Source: Lunularia cruciata
Taxonomy: Eukaryota > Streptophyta > Marchantiopsida > Lunulariales > Lunulariaceae
Reading direction: 5' to 3'
NCBI GenBank assembly: GCA_948567375.1
Contig: OX419757.1
Coordinates: forward strand, 75,895,836-75,959,835
Length of the DNA: 64,000 bases
The position numbers were made by a program, and so were the translations under genes. Shown piece by piece: positions 32,105-43,100 of this stretch (position 1 is the first letter of the stretch; each line of letters opens with the position of its first letter). The notes below the pieces were generated by a model, which saw only the letters and a program-made list of their open reading frames with translations, ran no database searches and was not told where the DNA came from.

Positions 32105-32700
32105 CTTTAGAGAGCACAATTCAATGCTTTTATGCCCTAGTTACGCCTATTACATATCACGAGGTTGAATTACTAATGGAGTTTAGATTCTTTTGGACCT
32201 TTATGGTTGATTTTGAGATATCATTGGTACATTTTGACTATGATAGAGAACTTCTCCAAGTGGATTGAGTTCATTTCACTTCTTGACAAGTACAATGAAG
32301 GGATAGCTTACTCTTTCCTAGATTGGGTTCTTAGTCATTTTGGTGCACTAGTTGAGATCTTGACTAATCAAGGTAAAGAGTTCTTGGGCATTTCAAATCT
32401 TGTGTGACAAGGCCTTGATTGATCACCATACTACCTCTCAAGATCACCATGAGGTGGATGGTTTAGCAAAGAAAGTGGTTCAGATGATGAAGAGAGGATG
32501 GTGTAAGTATAGTTTGCAAAGAGGCCAATTCAGAGGTTGGGATCTCCAATTATCTTGGTTGGCTATGAGTTATAGATTTAGCTCTTCAATATCCTTTGCA
32601 CTCTACTTCTTACTCTATGGACAAGATCCAAATTTACTTGCAGCAATTTTTCATGATGTGATTGTAGGTTTGGACTTGGATGATCCAAATGTATAGGTGA
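31900..32700 (+). pseudogene. E3 integrase, decayed
   Basis: An HEELGHFGVKWTY block (about 32003-32042) is the zinc-finger helix region. It is followed by a TA microsatellite of about 50 bases that destroys the finger. The core has MIENFSKWIEFISLLDK (32231-32281), an LTNQGKEF block (catalytic SDxGxEF, aspartate replaced by asparagine) at 32365, and DHHEVDGLAKKVVQMMKR near 32443-32496 (the glutamate position is lysine-free but altered). YFLLYGQDPNL stands near 32605. Non-functional. Confidence 0.75.
32051..32102. repeat. (AT)n microsatellite in E3 integrase
   Basis: About 26 perfect AT units. It lies within the E3 integrase zinc-finger text and must have expanded after the element decayed, or contributed to its decay. 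Confidence 0.95.
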
Positions 32701-33420
32701 GCATATGTTCTAAATGGCATAGATCTTTCAAAGAGTGATGCCAATGTCCTTTGAGAACTTAGCAATTTCTCAACATATGGACATATTACATTATGGCATT
32801 GATTGAATAAGAGGTTATAGACCTTTGATCAATTTGGTCCATCCATGTGATCATGTACATCTATAGTAGATTGATTAATGACTCTTGATGTGACTACATG
32901 TTGCACTACCTTGAGAGTGCACAAGGGTTTTCCTTCTAGAGGCTTTATGTTCAAAGGAATTGATGGTGTTGTTTGGAAAGATCATGTGCATAATTGTGTG
33001 CCATGACACCTCCCAAACATTAATGGCATGATTTATCCAAGCTTGGCAATTGTACATGCAAGCTTGCGGTATGTTATGTGTCTCTTTGGGTGGAATTGCT
33101 ATTATGTTGGTGTGTGATAGTTGTTTGAGAAGATATATGATATATAATATTGATATGATATTGATATGTAGACATGCAACTAACAATGGGGCTTGATATC
33201 ACCCATCTCTTAATCTTTGCACACCATTGTGCATATCATATACTTGGAGTAGATAGTTATTTGGAGTTAGGACCTAATTGCCAACTAGCTAGGAGGGTAA
33301 TTGTGGTTCTTTGGAGTTTGTTAGCAAGTTCTATATTATTTGTACTTCTATAGCGTATGATGTTGGCCTTGAAGTATATTGTGTAGTGATGTATATATGC
33401 ACCACAAATATTGTGTTATG
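32701..33420 (+). other. E3 right end, no coding motif
   Basis: No gene is visible. A segment near 33350-33410 repeats text from 15035-15099 (TTCTATAGCGTATGATGTTG and GTAGTGATGTATATATGCAC), so this area probably contains the E3 3' LTR. The borders cannot be set. Confidence 0.35.
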
Positions 33421-33501
33421 ACATTTGCAATATGAAAGCTAGTTTGCTAGGATGCTAGAATGATAGTTTTGGTGATCAACATGTTATCAATAGTATCTTA
33501 A

Positions 33502-34469
33502 TTTTTGTATTAGTGTACAAGCCCCAATACAAGCCTAAACTACTTAAAATTTCTGAAAATTTTTTTTTTTTTATGTAGAGGTATGCAACTTATAACTCAT
33601 ATGCCTAAAGTTGCTTAGAATTAAAAAAATTTTTGTTGAGGTATGTAGTATATATATTCCAATATGCTAAACTTAAACTTTCTTCAGATTGTCTAAATTT
33701 ACTTGAAACTATCTAGATTTACTTGAAAGTACTTGATGTATTTGTCAAGAATGCAAATTGTCAATCGTCCTAAGAAGACTAAGATTGATGAGAAGAGTCA
33801 TGCATATCATACTTGATATACAATTCTTATTTTACAGATTTAAAAGAATTCAAAACATAAAATCAAAGTATTTAGGTATTTATTTAAAAATAATATTCTT
33901 GAATTTTAAGGAGAGGGTGTGCAAACAATGATTTGGTACCAAGTTTCAATTTTAATGAATTTCTAATTTCTGATTAAAAAAGTTTAAATATTTACTCATT
34001 TCATGTCTTGTTGATAAGAAATGAAGAAAATTTGTATCAAAATCAGTATATGTATGGAATTTTTCCTTAAAATTCAGGAATGATATTTTTAAATAAATAA
34101 CTAAATGTTTTGATCTGATATTTAATTTTATTTTTTAAATTCAAAGAGAATAAGAATTGTATATCAAGTAAGATATGCATGACTCTCCTTATTAAGCTTA
34201 GTGTTTGTAGGACAATCTACACTTTGCACTCTTGACAAATACATCAAGTACTTTGAAGTAAATTTAGACAATTTGAAGAAAGTTTGTTAGTTTTTCAAGC
34301 ATATTAGAACATAAAACTAAAATTTATTTATTTATTTCTTTATTAATTCTAAGGTACATAAGGTATTCATTGCGTATCTCTACACAAATCAATACAAATC
34401 AATAAATAGTTTAAAGCAATTTTAGATAGTTTAGGCTTCTATCGAAGCTTGTAACCCCAACACAAAAAG
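33502..34469. mobile_element. Fold-back element with about 430-bp terminal inverted repeats, TTAA-flanked
   Basis: The sequence from 33502 to about 33930 is the diverged inverted complement of about 34040-34469. Matching blocks include ACTTGATGTATTTGTCAAGA with TCTTGACAAATACATCAAGT, GAGTCATGCATATC with GATATGCATGACTC, and CTTGATATACAATTCTTAT with its complement. TTAA stands at 33498-33501 and 34470-34473, directly outside the repeats. The centre (about 110-140 bases) has no open frame. TTAA duplication is typical of piggyBac-type transposases, so this may be a non-autonomous member, but no transposase is present. Confidence 0.75.
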
Positions 34470-34473
34470 TTAA

Positions 34474-36844
34474 GGGAGGGGTAAGGGCCGTGCCCGGCAG
34501 TGGCTGTTGAATATGCAGCCAGCTGAAGGATACTATGAGAGAACTGAATTGAAAAATGGCTCCTAACTCCTAATTGCCAAATTTGAGCTCAATTGAAATC
34601 TCCCCTCGTGCAAAAGTAGCATGGAAAACCTTCCTATCAAAAGGATTCATCTAGGATACTAAAATCACCATGATGATGTATATACGGGGGCACGGAATCA
34701 GTACCCATATATTCCAAACCCCCCACGAAAAGAATCACTCATGGGACCAGGTTCAAAATTGGTCTTGCCTTCCAACAATTGCATGGAATTGGATTTCAGG
34801 CTACTGAATCTGGTATGAGCATGAGAATGAGCACGAGAACGGATGTCAAGCTGGAAAATTTGTCCAGCCTAGAGACACCTGGAGAAGGATAAGCAGTGGA
34901 AAAGATATCATTACACAACAAATCACTCACGATGCATTCTGCGATTGACTAGCAGATATGTGAAACACAAACATCTTTACTGAATGAATTGGAGACAAAA
35001 ATCTTTTGTGAGAAGAGTTTTCTTGCTTGCGAAGCCCTATGAAGAAACTGATGATTACCAAGACTATTGTAAAATTGATCTTGAGTCGAGGCAGCAGTTC
35101 TGGTTTATATCCTTTAGTGATGGCACTGGGAACCGAACAATCCTCCTTGCGGTGCCCGGAAGCAGCCAAGTGTATTTTTGTAATTAAAAGTTTCTAAAAA
35201 TGCTTTTGTTAGGGACATTTGTGTAAAATTCCATAATTCCAACCACATAAAAGAGTGCAGTCAAAGAACGGGTGGCATTTGGCTGCTACTCCATCCCCAG
35301 GGTGATCTTGCTGGATTTCCTACGGTTAAAAATCAATTAAGGATTTGGTTTGGGTGTTAATCCCTGGTATTACATCATAGCTTCTAAGCGTGTGTTATCA
35401 CAAAAGTTGCAAAGATTACTACCCTTTCACGCATGTGGAGGTTAATTCGTCCCTTAATCAATTGAGGGTCGCTACAGGAAATATACAAAGCAAAATCAAC
35501 CAAATATAAATGACATTACCTGGCACATTCAACCTGGCACATTCAGTAAGAAATTTTACAGGCTTGTTTGTCGGTTCTCTTAAATAGTAAATAAAGATTA
35601 TGGGGTTTCCTTCAGAAGAAAAGTCATGCTCTCCTAATTCCCACTAGATTTACTCAAACCTCGTCCCCGTATAAATTACCTCTGACAATCAAAGTTCTAT
35701 CTAATTGGTTGAGAAGTTATTTTGTGATGCTACAACTAACATGTAGAGATTCAACTTCGTTTTATTTGGGTACAGTACAGGAAAGAGGGAATAATGTAGG
35801 ATTATCCATACTGCTAATACTCTAATAAAATGCTTTAAACGTACTACATTTGTCCAACACAGATATTCTTTAGGTGGCTTTAACTTAGAAAACTCCATTT
35901 TCTATTAAAAAAAGAATCAAATATTAAAACTAATCATAAAACCTTCTTTCTGATAGATCCACTAGAAGAGGGGGAAAAATCAACTGTAAACATTCGATTA
36001 TCTAAACATTGCTTATAGTAGATACACGAGAACGAGAGGTAGTGTCGGGACGTTGTCTTACGAGGTACCTTCGAGTTTAATCTCGGATAAGTTCAATTAA
36101 GATAATCTGGTGACTGTTTAAAGATCAGGAGCTGAGTAGACTTAGACTACCTTCTGTATCTAGGCAGGTTCCCGGTAGAGTAGTACTCTCCCTACGCTCA
36201 CTCAAGTTCGATACACGATTGAGTTGTTGGATGATATCAAATTGATGGTCCGTCCATTTTATGCTGTATAGTGGGATGATTTCAGATTCAGTGGGATAAA
36301 TCATCTGAAATCATCCCCTGAGGTGTTCCACCCGATTTCGAATCCTCTAAAGTCACCACAACTAACGGTAAGGTAAACCGCGGGTCTGCTGGAGTAGATG
36401 GATGGAATTACTTGAACTTTTGGCAATGGGTTCCTCGGATTCTTACTTCATGTTGAGCTTTGTTATATCGATTATGGGTTATCTTCTAGAACACCCAATG
36501 CGCACTTGTTTCCTTTAAAAGAATTCTTCAGAACAATAACTTCACAGGCATAGTATATGAGTCTCTTGCTCATTTTCCTAAATCTTAGACTTGTATCAGA
36601 TTGCAAGATTCAGAATGGATCCCAGGGGAGGAACAACAGAGCCAGCAAGCAAGCTTAACGGAACTTCCAAGTCATCTTTGTTATGTAAGAATTTCGTGTA
36701 AACTGAGTAACCAACTCGAATATGACATCCATGGGGAGGGCTGAGGTTTGAACCCTGTGAGATGCATTAGCTAACAGCACAGGAGTGCAAATTCTTTTTC
36801 TGTGCCAAGTCAAGGGGACCAAACCCCTCCCTGTGTTCTATGAA
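34474..36844. other. No gene recognised; downstream flank of the FAM184-like gene
   Basis: Short open frames at 34927-35187 and 35701-35898 show no motif. A short perfect hairpin lies at 36273-36317. No AATAAA-type signal was found close to the stop codon at 36845, so the transcript end is not placed. Confidence 0.45.
36273..36317. repeat. 15-bp-arm hairpin
   Basis: GGGATGATTTCAGAT (36273-36287) and ATCTGAAATCATCCC (36303-36317) are perfect inverted complements with a 15-base loop. It is not followed by a T run and lies in intergenic DNA, so its role is unknown. It could be a remnant of a small inverted-repeat element. Confidence 0.7.
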
Positions 36845-37111
36845 TCAAGGTTGAGTGCTTGCACTTCTAACATTAAGTTCCGGGCCTTTGCTTTGATTTC
36901 GCCTTGTTGCAGAAGCAGCCCTTTTTTGTAGTTTCACGATGTCGACTTTGGTAGTGTCCACGGACATCTTCCCTTTGGAACCATCAACCTTGACGACTTC
37001 AGTCTTTACTCTCGGCCTCAGCCAGTCTGAAATTCCCTGCAAAGGATTGTCCCAATGATTCGGTTCACATAGTTCAGATAGAGGAACCATTTCTGTTGAT
37101 GTCATTTTCAA
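36845..37111 (-). CDS. FAM184-like gene, terminal exon
   Basis: The acceptor CATAG precedes 37111 and keeps phase 0 from the previous exon. The 88 codons (TSTEMVPLSELCEPNHWDNP, then a basic tail rich in K, R, S and T) end at a TGA at 36845. It is not coiled coil and has no counterpart that I recognise outside the family. The C-terminal tails of animal FAM184 proteins are also low-complexity and poorly conserved. Confidence 0.72.
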   Translation of the reverse strand: MKMTSTEMVPLSELCEPNHWDNPLQGISDWLRPRVKTEVVKVDGSKGKMSVDTTKVDIVKLQKRAASATRRNQSKGPELNVRSASTQP

Positions 37112-40100
37112 CTATGGGCTTGCCTAATCTCTCTGGTGGCTGGGATCAAGTCTAGACTCCAAGCTCTGTCGTTTCCTAATCTAAGAATATCTTTCGATAA
37201 TCACTCCTAGGCCCATCACTGTGTACTTTCAATAATTTACTCAGGATTCTGCTGGTTGATCAAGGTTTGACCTCAAGTATACACAAAAGGCGCAACTTCA
37301 CATATGCATCGCAAACTAGAGATGTTGTAATCCTGTGCAGGATGGGACTACTCAGACCTGCTGGATGGTGGGCGCGTTGCCAAAGAGCCTATTGTATGTT
37401 TCCTCACGATTCACCAACTCCAATTTTAGCTGGCAAGCTTTGTCTGAAGTTTTATCGAGCAACATCAGAAACAAGTATCCTTCTATCACCCCTAATTGTT
37501 GTTTGGGCAAACAAGAGAAAGGAAATCAGATCATCAGACGCAACATGGAAATGGTGAAGATACCTACCATTCAATTGCTTAATTGCACTGTCTTTCTGCA
37601 GACAAGTTTGCTGTAATCTTACTATGCGAGCCACGTCTTCTGCTTTGGATTCTCTGTTCTCAAACCGTTTCTGGCCCCAGAACAGCATTGAATGAATGAC
37701 TGAATGAATGAATGAATGGAGTCCAGAGTAGATAAGAGCAGATAGAAGAGATTGGCGTTTTGTTAGGTACGATCGGCTGTATTCCCTATTTTGAAGAGCA
37801 ATCCGAGCTTCTCAACTACATCTTGGCAACCCCTAAAGTTGCCCAGCCAGACAACGGCGAATGAAACGGCGAGGCACGAAATCACCAAGATTCATTTAGA
37901 CCGGTTTTACTCTTCATATAAGATAAGTTCATCAGACTTTGTGCGGATTCCCAAATACCAAGTTAGGGTGATCTATCTTTGAGAAGTCCTTCATGTCAAC
38001 ATCTATGCTAGAGCTGATGTGAAGCACTATACAAGTTTTCAACAGTTTCCACCTGAATCAGATTCACATCAGATGTATTCTACCTGTAGTTTTTCAAGCT
38101 TCCCTTCCAATTCGTGGTGAACCTCCTGCATCTGCAACTGTGGAGACAACAAGATAGCTTACAGAAGACTTAGATATACTCCTCATGGAAAAGCCTAGCG
38201 TTTGTGAGCCAGACTCGTCATATCCAGTTTCGTGCAGTAGAGTAACAATTCAACAGTTAATTGACTCCTACAATAAGTACTCGCCAGTGAGGTTCCTTAT
38301 ATCACGAATCACCCTGATACCGTCTTCCGAGATTAGCTTGAAAGAGCGCAAGCTGACGACTCATCTAATCCCAAACCGCCTCATTCTGATTTCCAGTGGA
38401 CAAACGTAGGAAAAGCGTAATTACTCTGCGAACCGTAGTTTTGAGTATCGAACTTTACATAAGATTGTTCTGAAACCTTCTGAGATGCCAGTGATTCAAG
38501 CCTGTGCTTTGTTTGCAATTCCTCAATCACAGCTGTTCCCTGCCTTTGCAGCTCGCTCAGCTCAGTTTTTTCCTTCTCCAACCTGCACTTTAATACATGA
38601 TATGTTGTGTTTGGTTAATCATGCGTCCTTCCTGGTGTCTCTATTTCTAGTTGATGATGCATGGAATGTATCTATATGAAGAGTCCAAAGGACCAAAAAA
38701 GCTGAAAAGACTAGGATTGCAATTGATGTACTGTGGAAGTCTTCAGGCGATAGATGGCATCAGGTTCAAGTTGATTGTACCAACAATAGAACTACTCTAC
38801 GGCGCGAGCTACTTCTTAATTACTAGACTGCTCACAGTTAGCACATACAAAAACATGCCCAGTCCATCTAGCAAGTCAAACGCAAGATAGTGTACTACAA
38901 AAGCCTCGAGACACAAGATCAGCCACAAAATTAGAACTGAGCAACTTCTGCTTGAGGGCAGCCTATAATGCTGAAGGATGGAAATTCTACATGTCACAAA
39001 CGTGCTGTTTATGGTTAGCCTTCATCGCTAGCAGAGCTACCCTACTGCTTTCTTCTATCTTCTTGATAACTTGCAGCAATTCTCCTATCCTTCTATCCTG
39101 TAAACATGAGCACAAAAATCCAGGTTATCATGTTATGGTTGACCTTTTGCAAACTAACTGCTCAGATTGTGAGCACTCCCTACTCACGTCCTGTCCGTGA
39201 GAAAAAACTCGTTATAACTTCCAACATCAATGTAAGCATATAGCAAACCCAGATTTTGATGGATAGACAAGTAGGGAACAAAACTATCTGGGTAAAGGAT
39301 GCAAGCTATGCCATTCCATGAGCTGGAATGAGACCGTCTGTAATGTAGGTTAGATAGTCTTTGACTCAAGGAATGAGTCCTCGTGTGTTTATCGCACGCG
39401 ATTCACTAGTTCAACTATACTACGGCTGATTATTTCTCACACGTCGAGGCATGTCCTGATATCATCATACCTCATAACCTTGACAGCCTATAAGAGGGAA
39501 GTAGCCGTAAAACTTTCATCTCCTTAGCTAGGTGTAGAAGAAACAATTTCCTCTTCCAATTGACATTTTCAAGCTTACTATTTCAGAGTTCTGTCTGCAG
39601 AAAATCATAAAATGATCACATTTTCTTCCAATTAAAAGCTCGAGAATGTTCATTTAGACACCTTCTGAGTTACATGACGTTCCAGCTCAGAGTTTTGGTT
39701 CCGTAAGTCGGAAAGTTGCTTCTTCTGTTCTGCTTTCAACTGCGAGACAGACAAAGCCCTCAAGTCAATTTCGAGATGCAGGGACGCTTGCGAGATATGG
39801 CTTTCGGCTGAGATTCCACAACCACACCTGAAGTCGTTCCCATCTGGAGTCTATCTGACCCATGTCGTCTACTTGGAAAGCGCGTTCAGATATTTAATGG
39901 TTCTAATCATAAAACCATTAAATAGTCCAATGTTGGAGGTCCACTTATGCCGCATTCCTACGAACTAGATACTTTGAAAATCATGGTTTCTGTACAGCAT
40001 AAAATGGTCCCAGGTCCCTTCTCCAGATGCCCAGTCTATGGGGGTACACCAAGGCCTCAAGAGCAGATGAAATCTCATGGTTAGGTGAGCTCGAAGTAAA

Positions 40101-43100
40101 GTAAATTATTTATGAGCCTCTATGCAACAACTTAAAGAGATCGAAAAGTCGGTAGGTTCGAAAACCTTCACAAAGAGAGCCTATAGGTTGAGAAGTCGCT
40201 TACTTTGAGCTTCTCATCCACATAGGATGTCAGAAGTGAGTTTCTTAGTTCCTCAACGTCACTTTCTAATTGCTTTCTTGACGTGGACTCCTGATTTGTC
40301 AGCCTATTCAACCATTCCTCGTCCACAGTTTCCAGCCTCTGTCTCCATTGTTTCTCTACACTTGACAGTTGAATCTCGAAGTTTTCAGTCGTTTCCTGGA
40401 CCTCCATCATGTGGTCTTCTTTCAACTCATACAACTCATGTGCTAACTTTTGGGAGACAGCTTTTGCTGCCAATAGAGCTTCCTTATTCGACTGCTTGTA
40501 CCTCTCAATCTTTTCTCCAGACTCTTCTTGTTGATCCTGGACATTGGCCAAGCCAAGTAAAGTTCCCGACAGATATTAGTATTTAGAGCAGAAGCCTTCC
40601 GCAGAACGGGGGACCCATACCCATTTATGACAGAACCGACAAATAGTGCACTTACTCCATGACACGAGAAGAATGGACATGAGATGTCCGCTTCATGAGG
40701 ATTACCACGCCCAAGTATCTTTGTCCCACTGTGGTGGCATGCAATTGATCAAAGTCTACCCTCACTGTCTTCCTACTTGTATCTTACCATAAGAAGTCTT
40801 ACAAGTGCTAAGACTATCTTCTCCAGAAATAGATTCACAGCTTAAAGCATTTTCCTTCTCCTCTTATAAAAGCGCTTCATCTACTAACCACCCTGACGCC
40901 TAAGAGCTGTCCATATATTCGGAAAAGACCTTTGACTGGTGTTCGGGGTAACATTGGTCCTGAAAGTACCTTTAAGGAATTTAGATGTGCCCGCAACAGT
41001 CTGCCCTCTTTTTTTTCTGCTGCGTCAAGCGCGTTTCTTAGTTCCCGAAGGACTTTCTCATACTCTAACGACATCAATTCCATTTTTTTATTGCACTCCC
41101 CGTCCTTTCGTCGCAGGCAGCTATCTAACTTGGCTCTCTGTTCGGCCATGTCCGCATCCTGAAGAACGGCCCATGGCTACATGATTAGTTTAGTAGCGGA
41201 GAGCATAAAGTAGGTACTCCCAACACGACCCTTTCGTTCAACCGGGTCGGTCCACACCAAGTCGTGTAGAATCAGCAGCATGGTTTATCCATTTTGGACG
41301 TCCACCATCCGAATACCCCCGAGAGTCTCGGGCTCATTAGATGGTCACGTTAGTGGCACATCTATCTCTCTCGCCTGCCTTTAGTCAAACATTGTTACAC
41401 ACGTTCATGTTTCGATGTCTGTTCGATGGGTGACTGACACAAGGTTTCATCTGCTCTTGAGGAGATGATGCTGAATCCGTTTCATTACCAAGAGTTCCCT
41501 GTTCACTGAAGAAAAGGTCCAAATGGCGGGTGTGAAGAGCAAACCAGTCGTGTACATTATCTGCTATTTGTGAGGTTTCAGTAAATTACATTCTATTTCC
41601 TACCCTTTCCAATGGATGTAGTTAATAACCAGAGGTAACAGGTGTACATCAACGACTGTAAGGACTAGATGATAAAATCGTAATAACAGAATAATGAGCT
41701 CAGCCGGAGTAGTTGTTGATTCACCCACCACTTAACTCCCCGAGCTGGATTAGTTTGTACACAAATCCAGCTCTGACGGCTCAAACCCAAAATATTAAGA
41801 AGCAACGAGGCAACGAGGCAACGAAGGTCAGAAGAGTCGAAGGCATGGACACCCAGAGGCTGTGATAGATTGACACAAAAATGAGGATATATGAGTCTAA
41901 GAGCCGAGGGGTTGTTTAAGTGGAAGATTCGAGTGGTCATATTGGTATAACTACGAGGAAGAGCTTTAGATTACACCAAAGAGCTCCTGGGTACCCGTGA
42001 AGCCGGAATTTGATAGCAGCTGGTTGCAGCTCTCGTCTCTTGGTATTTACCCGAAGAAGTCGCCCTAACAGGATGACTCAGCAGATTCGAGTTCAACAAC
42101 AAGCACTCAAAAGGTATAGGCCGCTTAATTCTTGCCTATATGCTCACAGAAGATGACGATAAAAATGCCATCGTTTGGAGCAAATCCCAGGAAGCGGCAG
42201 CAGACCAGAATCAAGTAGTTTGTTTGGTCAGAACCTTACTGTACACGAAGAATCTTACTGTCTGCTGAACTTGGACAACCGGCAGCTGAGATGAATCAAG
42301 TTCTTCATTCTGCAGTCCACGATTTCCGAGAGAGCTGGAGGTCCCTCGTTTCCTTCAGCATCGCAATGACTGACTTCTGTTCCGTAGTGCTCTAGATTAA
42401 CAAAGGGGTTCAGCTCCCAGTCCAGTCCAGACATTATGACCTGCCTCTCCATTCTACCAAACATGTAGACGTCCCAGAAAGAAGTTGATCCGAGAAATAC
42501 TCACGCAAGTTGTCGACTATTCTACCCCTTCTTTATTCCTGAATGCAAAATCTCCCAAGCACCCCACCACGAATCCAGTCTCCTTCCATCAGATTAACCT
42601 TGTCGTTCAAGTCTGAACTCAAATCACATCACAGCTCATGATTGAGAACGCCTTCCATTTCAGGGCACCTAAACATGGGGACAAGTTGGACAAGTTGCAG
42701 GATTGGATTGCAGGTTGGACAAGGGAGGATTGGCGAGAACGGTAGCCTGGCCAACCTGAGAGTCAATGTTTACCCATACTGAACGTACTCCCGAACTCTA
42801 AAGACATACTAATACTTCAGCAAGTCGAATAAATCAAAGACTAGCAAGTCCCACAGATTGCATCTCCAATAAGTCGAGTATCCATATCAAGGCGAGGCAA
42901 CCTGTCGAACTTGCGAGTCATTGAGTTGCCCAAACAAACCATCCCTCCATTCAGTAACTGACTTGTTGAGCAGAGGCACCTGACAGTAGTCTCTAAGTTG
43001 TAGGCCCATCACGTCTGTGGGAGAAAGGCGCGCGTAGGATAGCATAGAGGATGGGTACGTCTGTGGGTACCACCTGCAGTCACTTCTGCAAGGGGAAAAC

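Larger units (their letters stand above)
15535..33420 (+). mobile_element. E3: decayed Ty3/gypsy element carrying a C5 DNA methyltransferase
   Basis: The plus-strand order is protease (about 15.87-16.24 kb), cytosine-5 methyltransferase (16.53-17.44 and 28.76-28.93 kb), RT (29.48-30.12), RNase H (31.06-31.64) and integrase (31.9-32.7). Three later insertions expand it: B1 with B2 inside it, and a deleted family A copy at 30119-31050. With those removed its coding part is about 5.6 kb. All parts carry stops and indels. Its LTR ends are uncertain, with one candidate repeat pair at 15.04 and 33.35 kb. Retroelements with captured cytosine methyltransferases are known from dinoflagellates and charophyte algae. 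Whether E3 belongs to those lineages is not tested here. Confidence 0.7.

Noticed and set aside
36273-36317. Hairpin considered as a transcription terminator or microRNA precursor
   Set aside because: The arms are only 15 bases, there is no T run, and no precursor-like extension is present.
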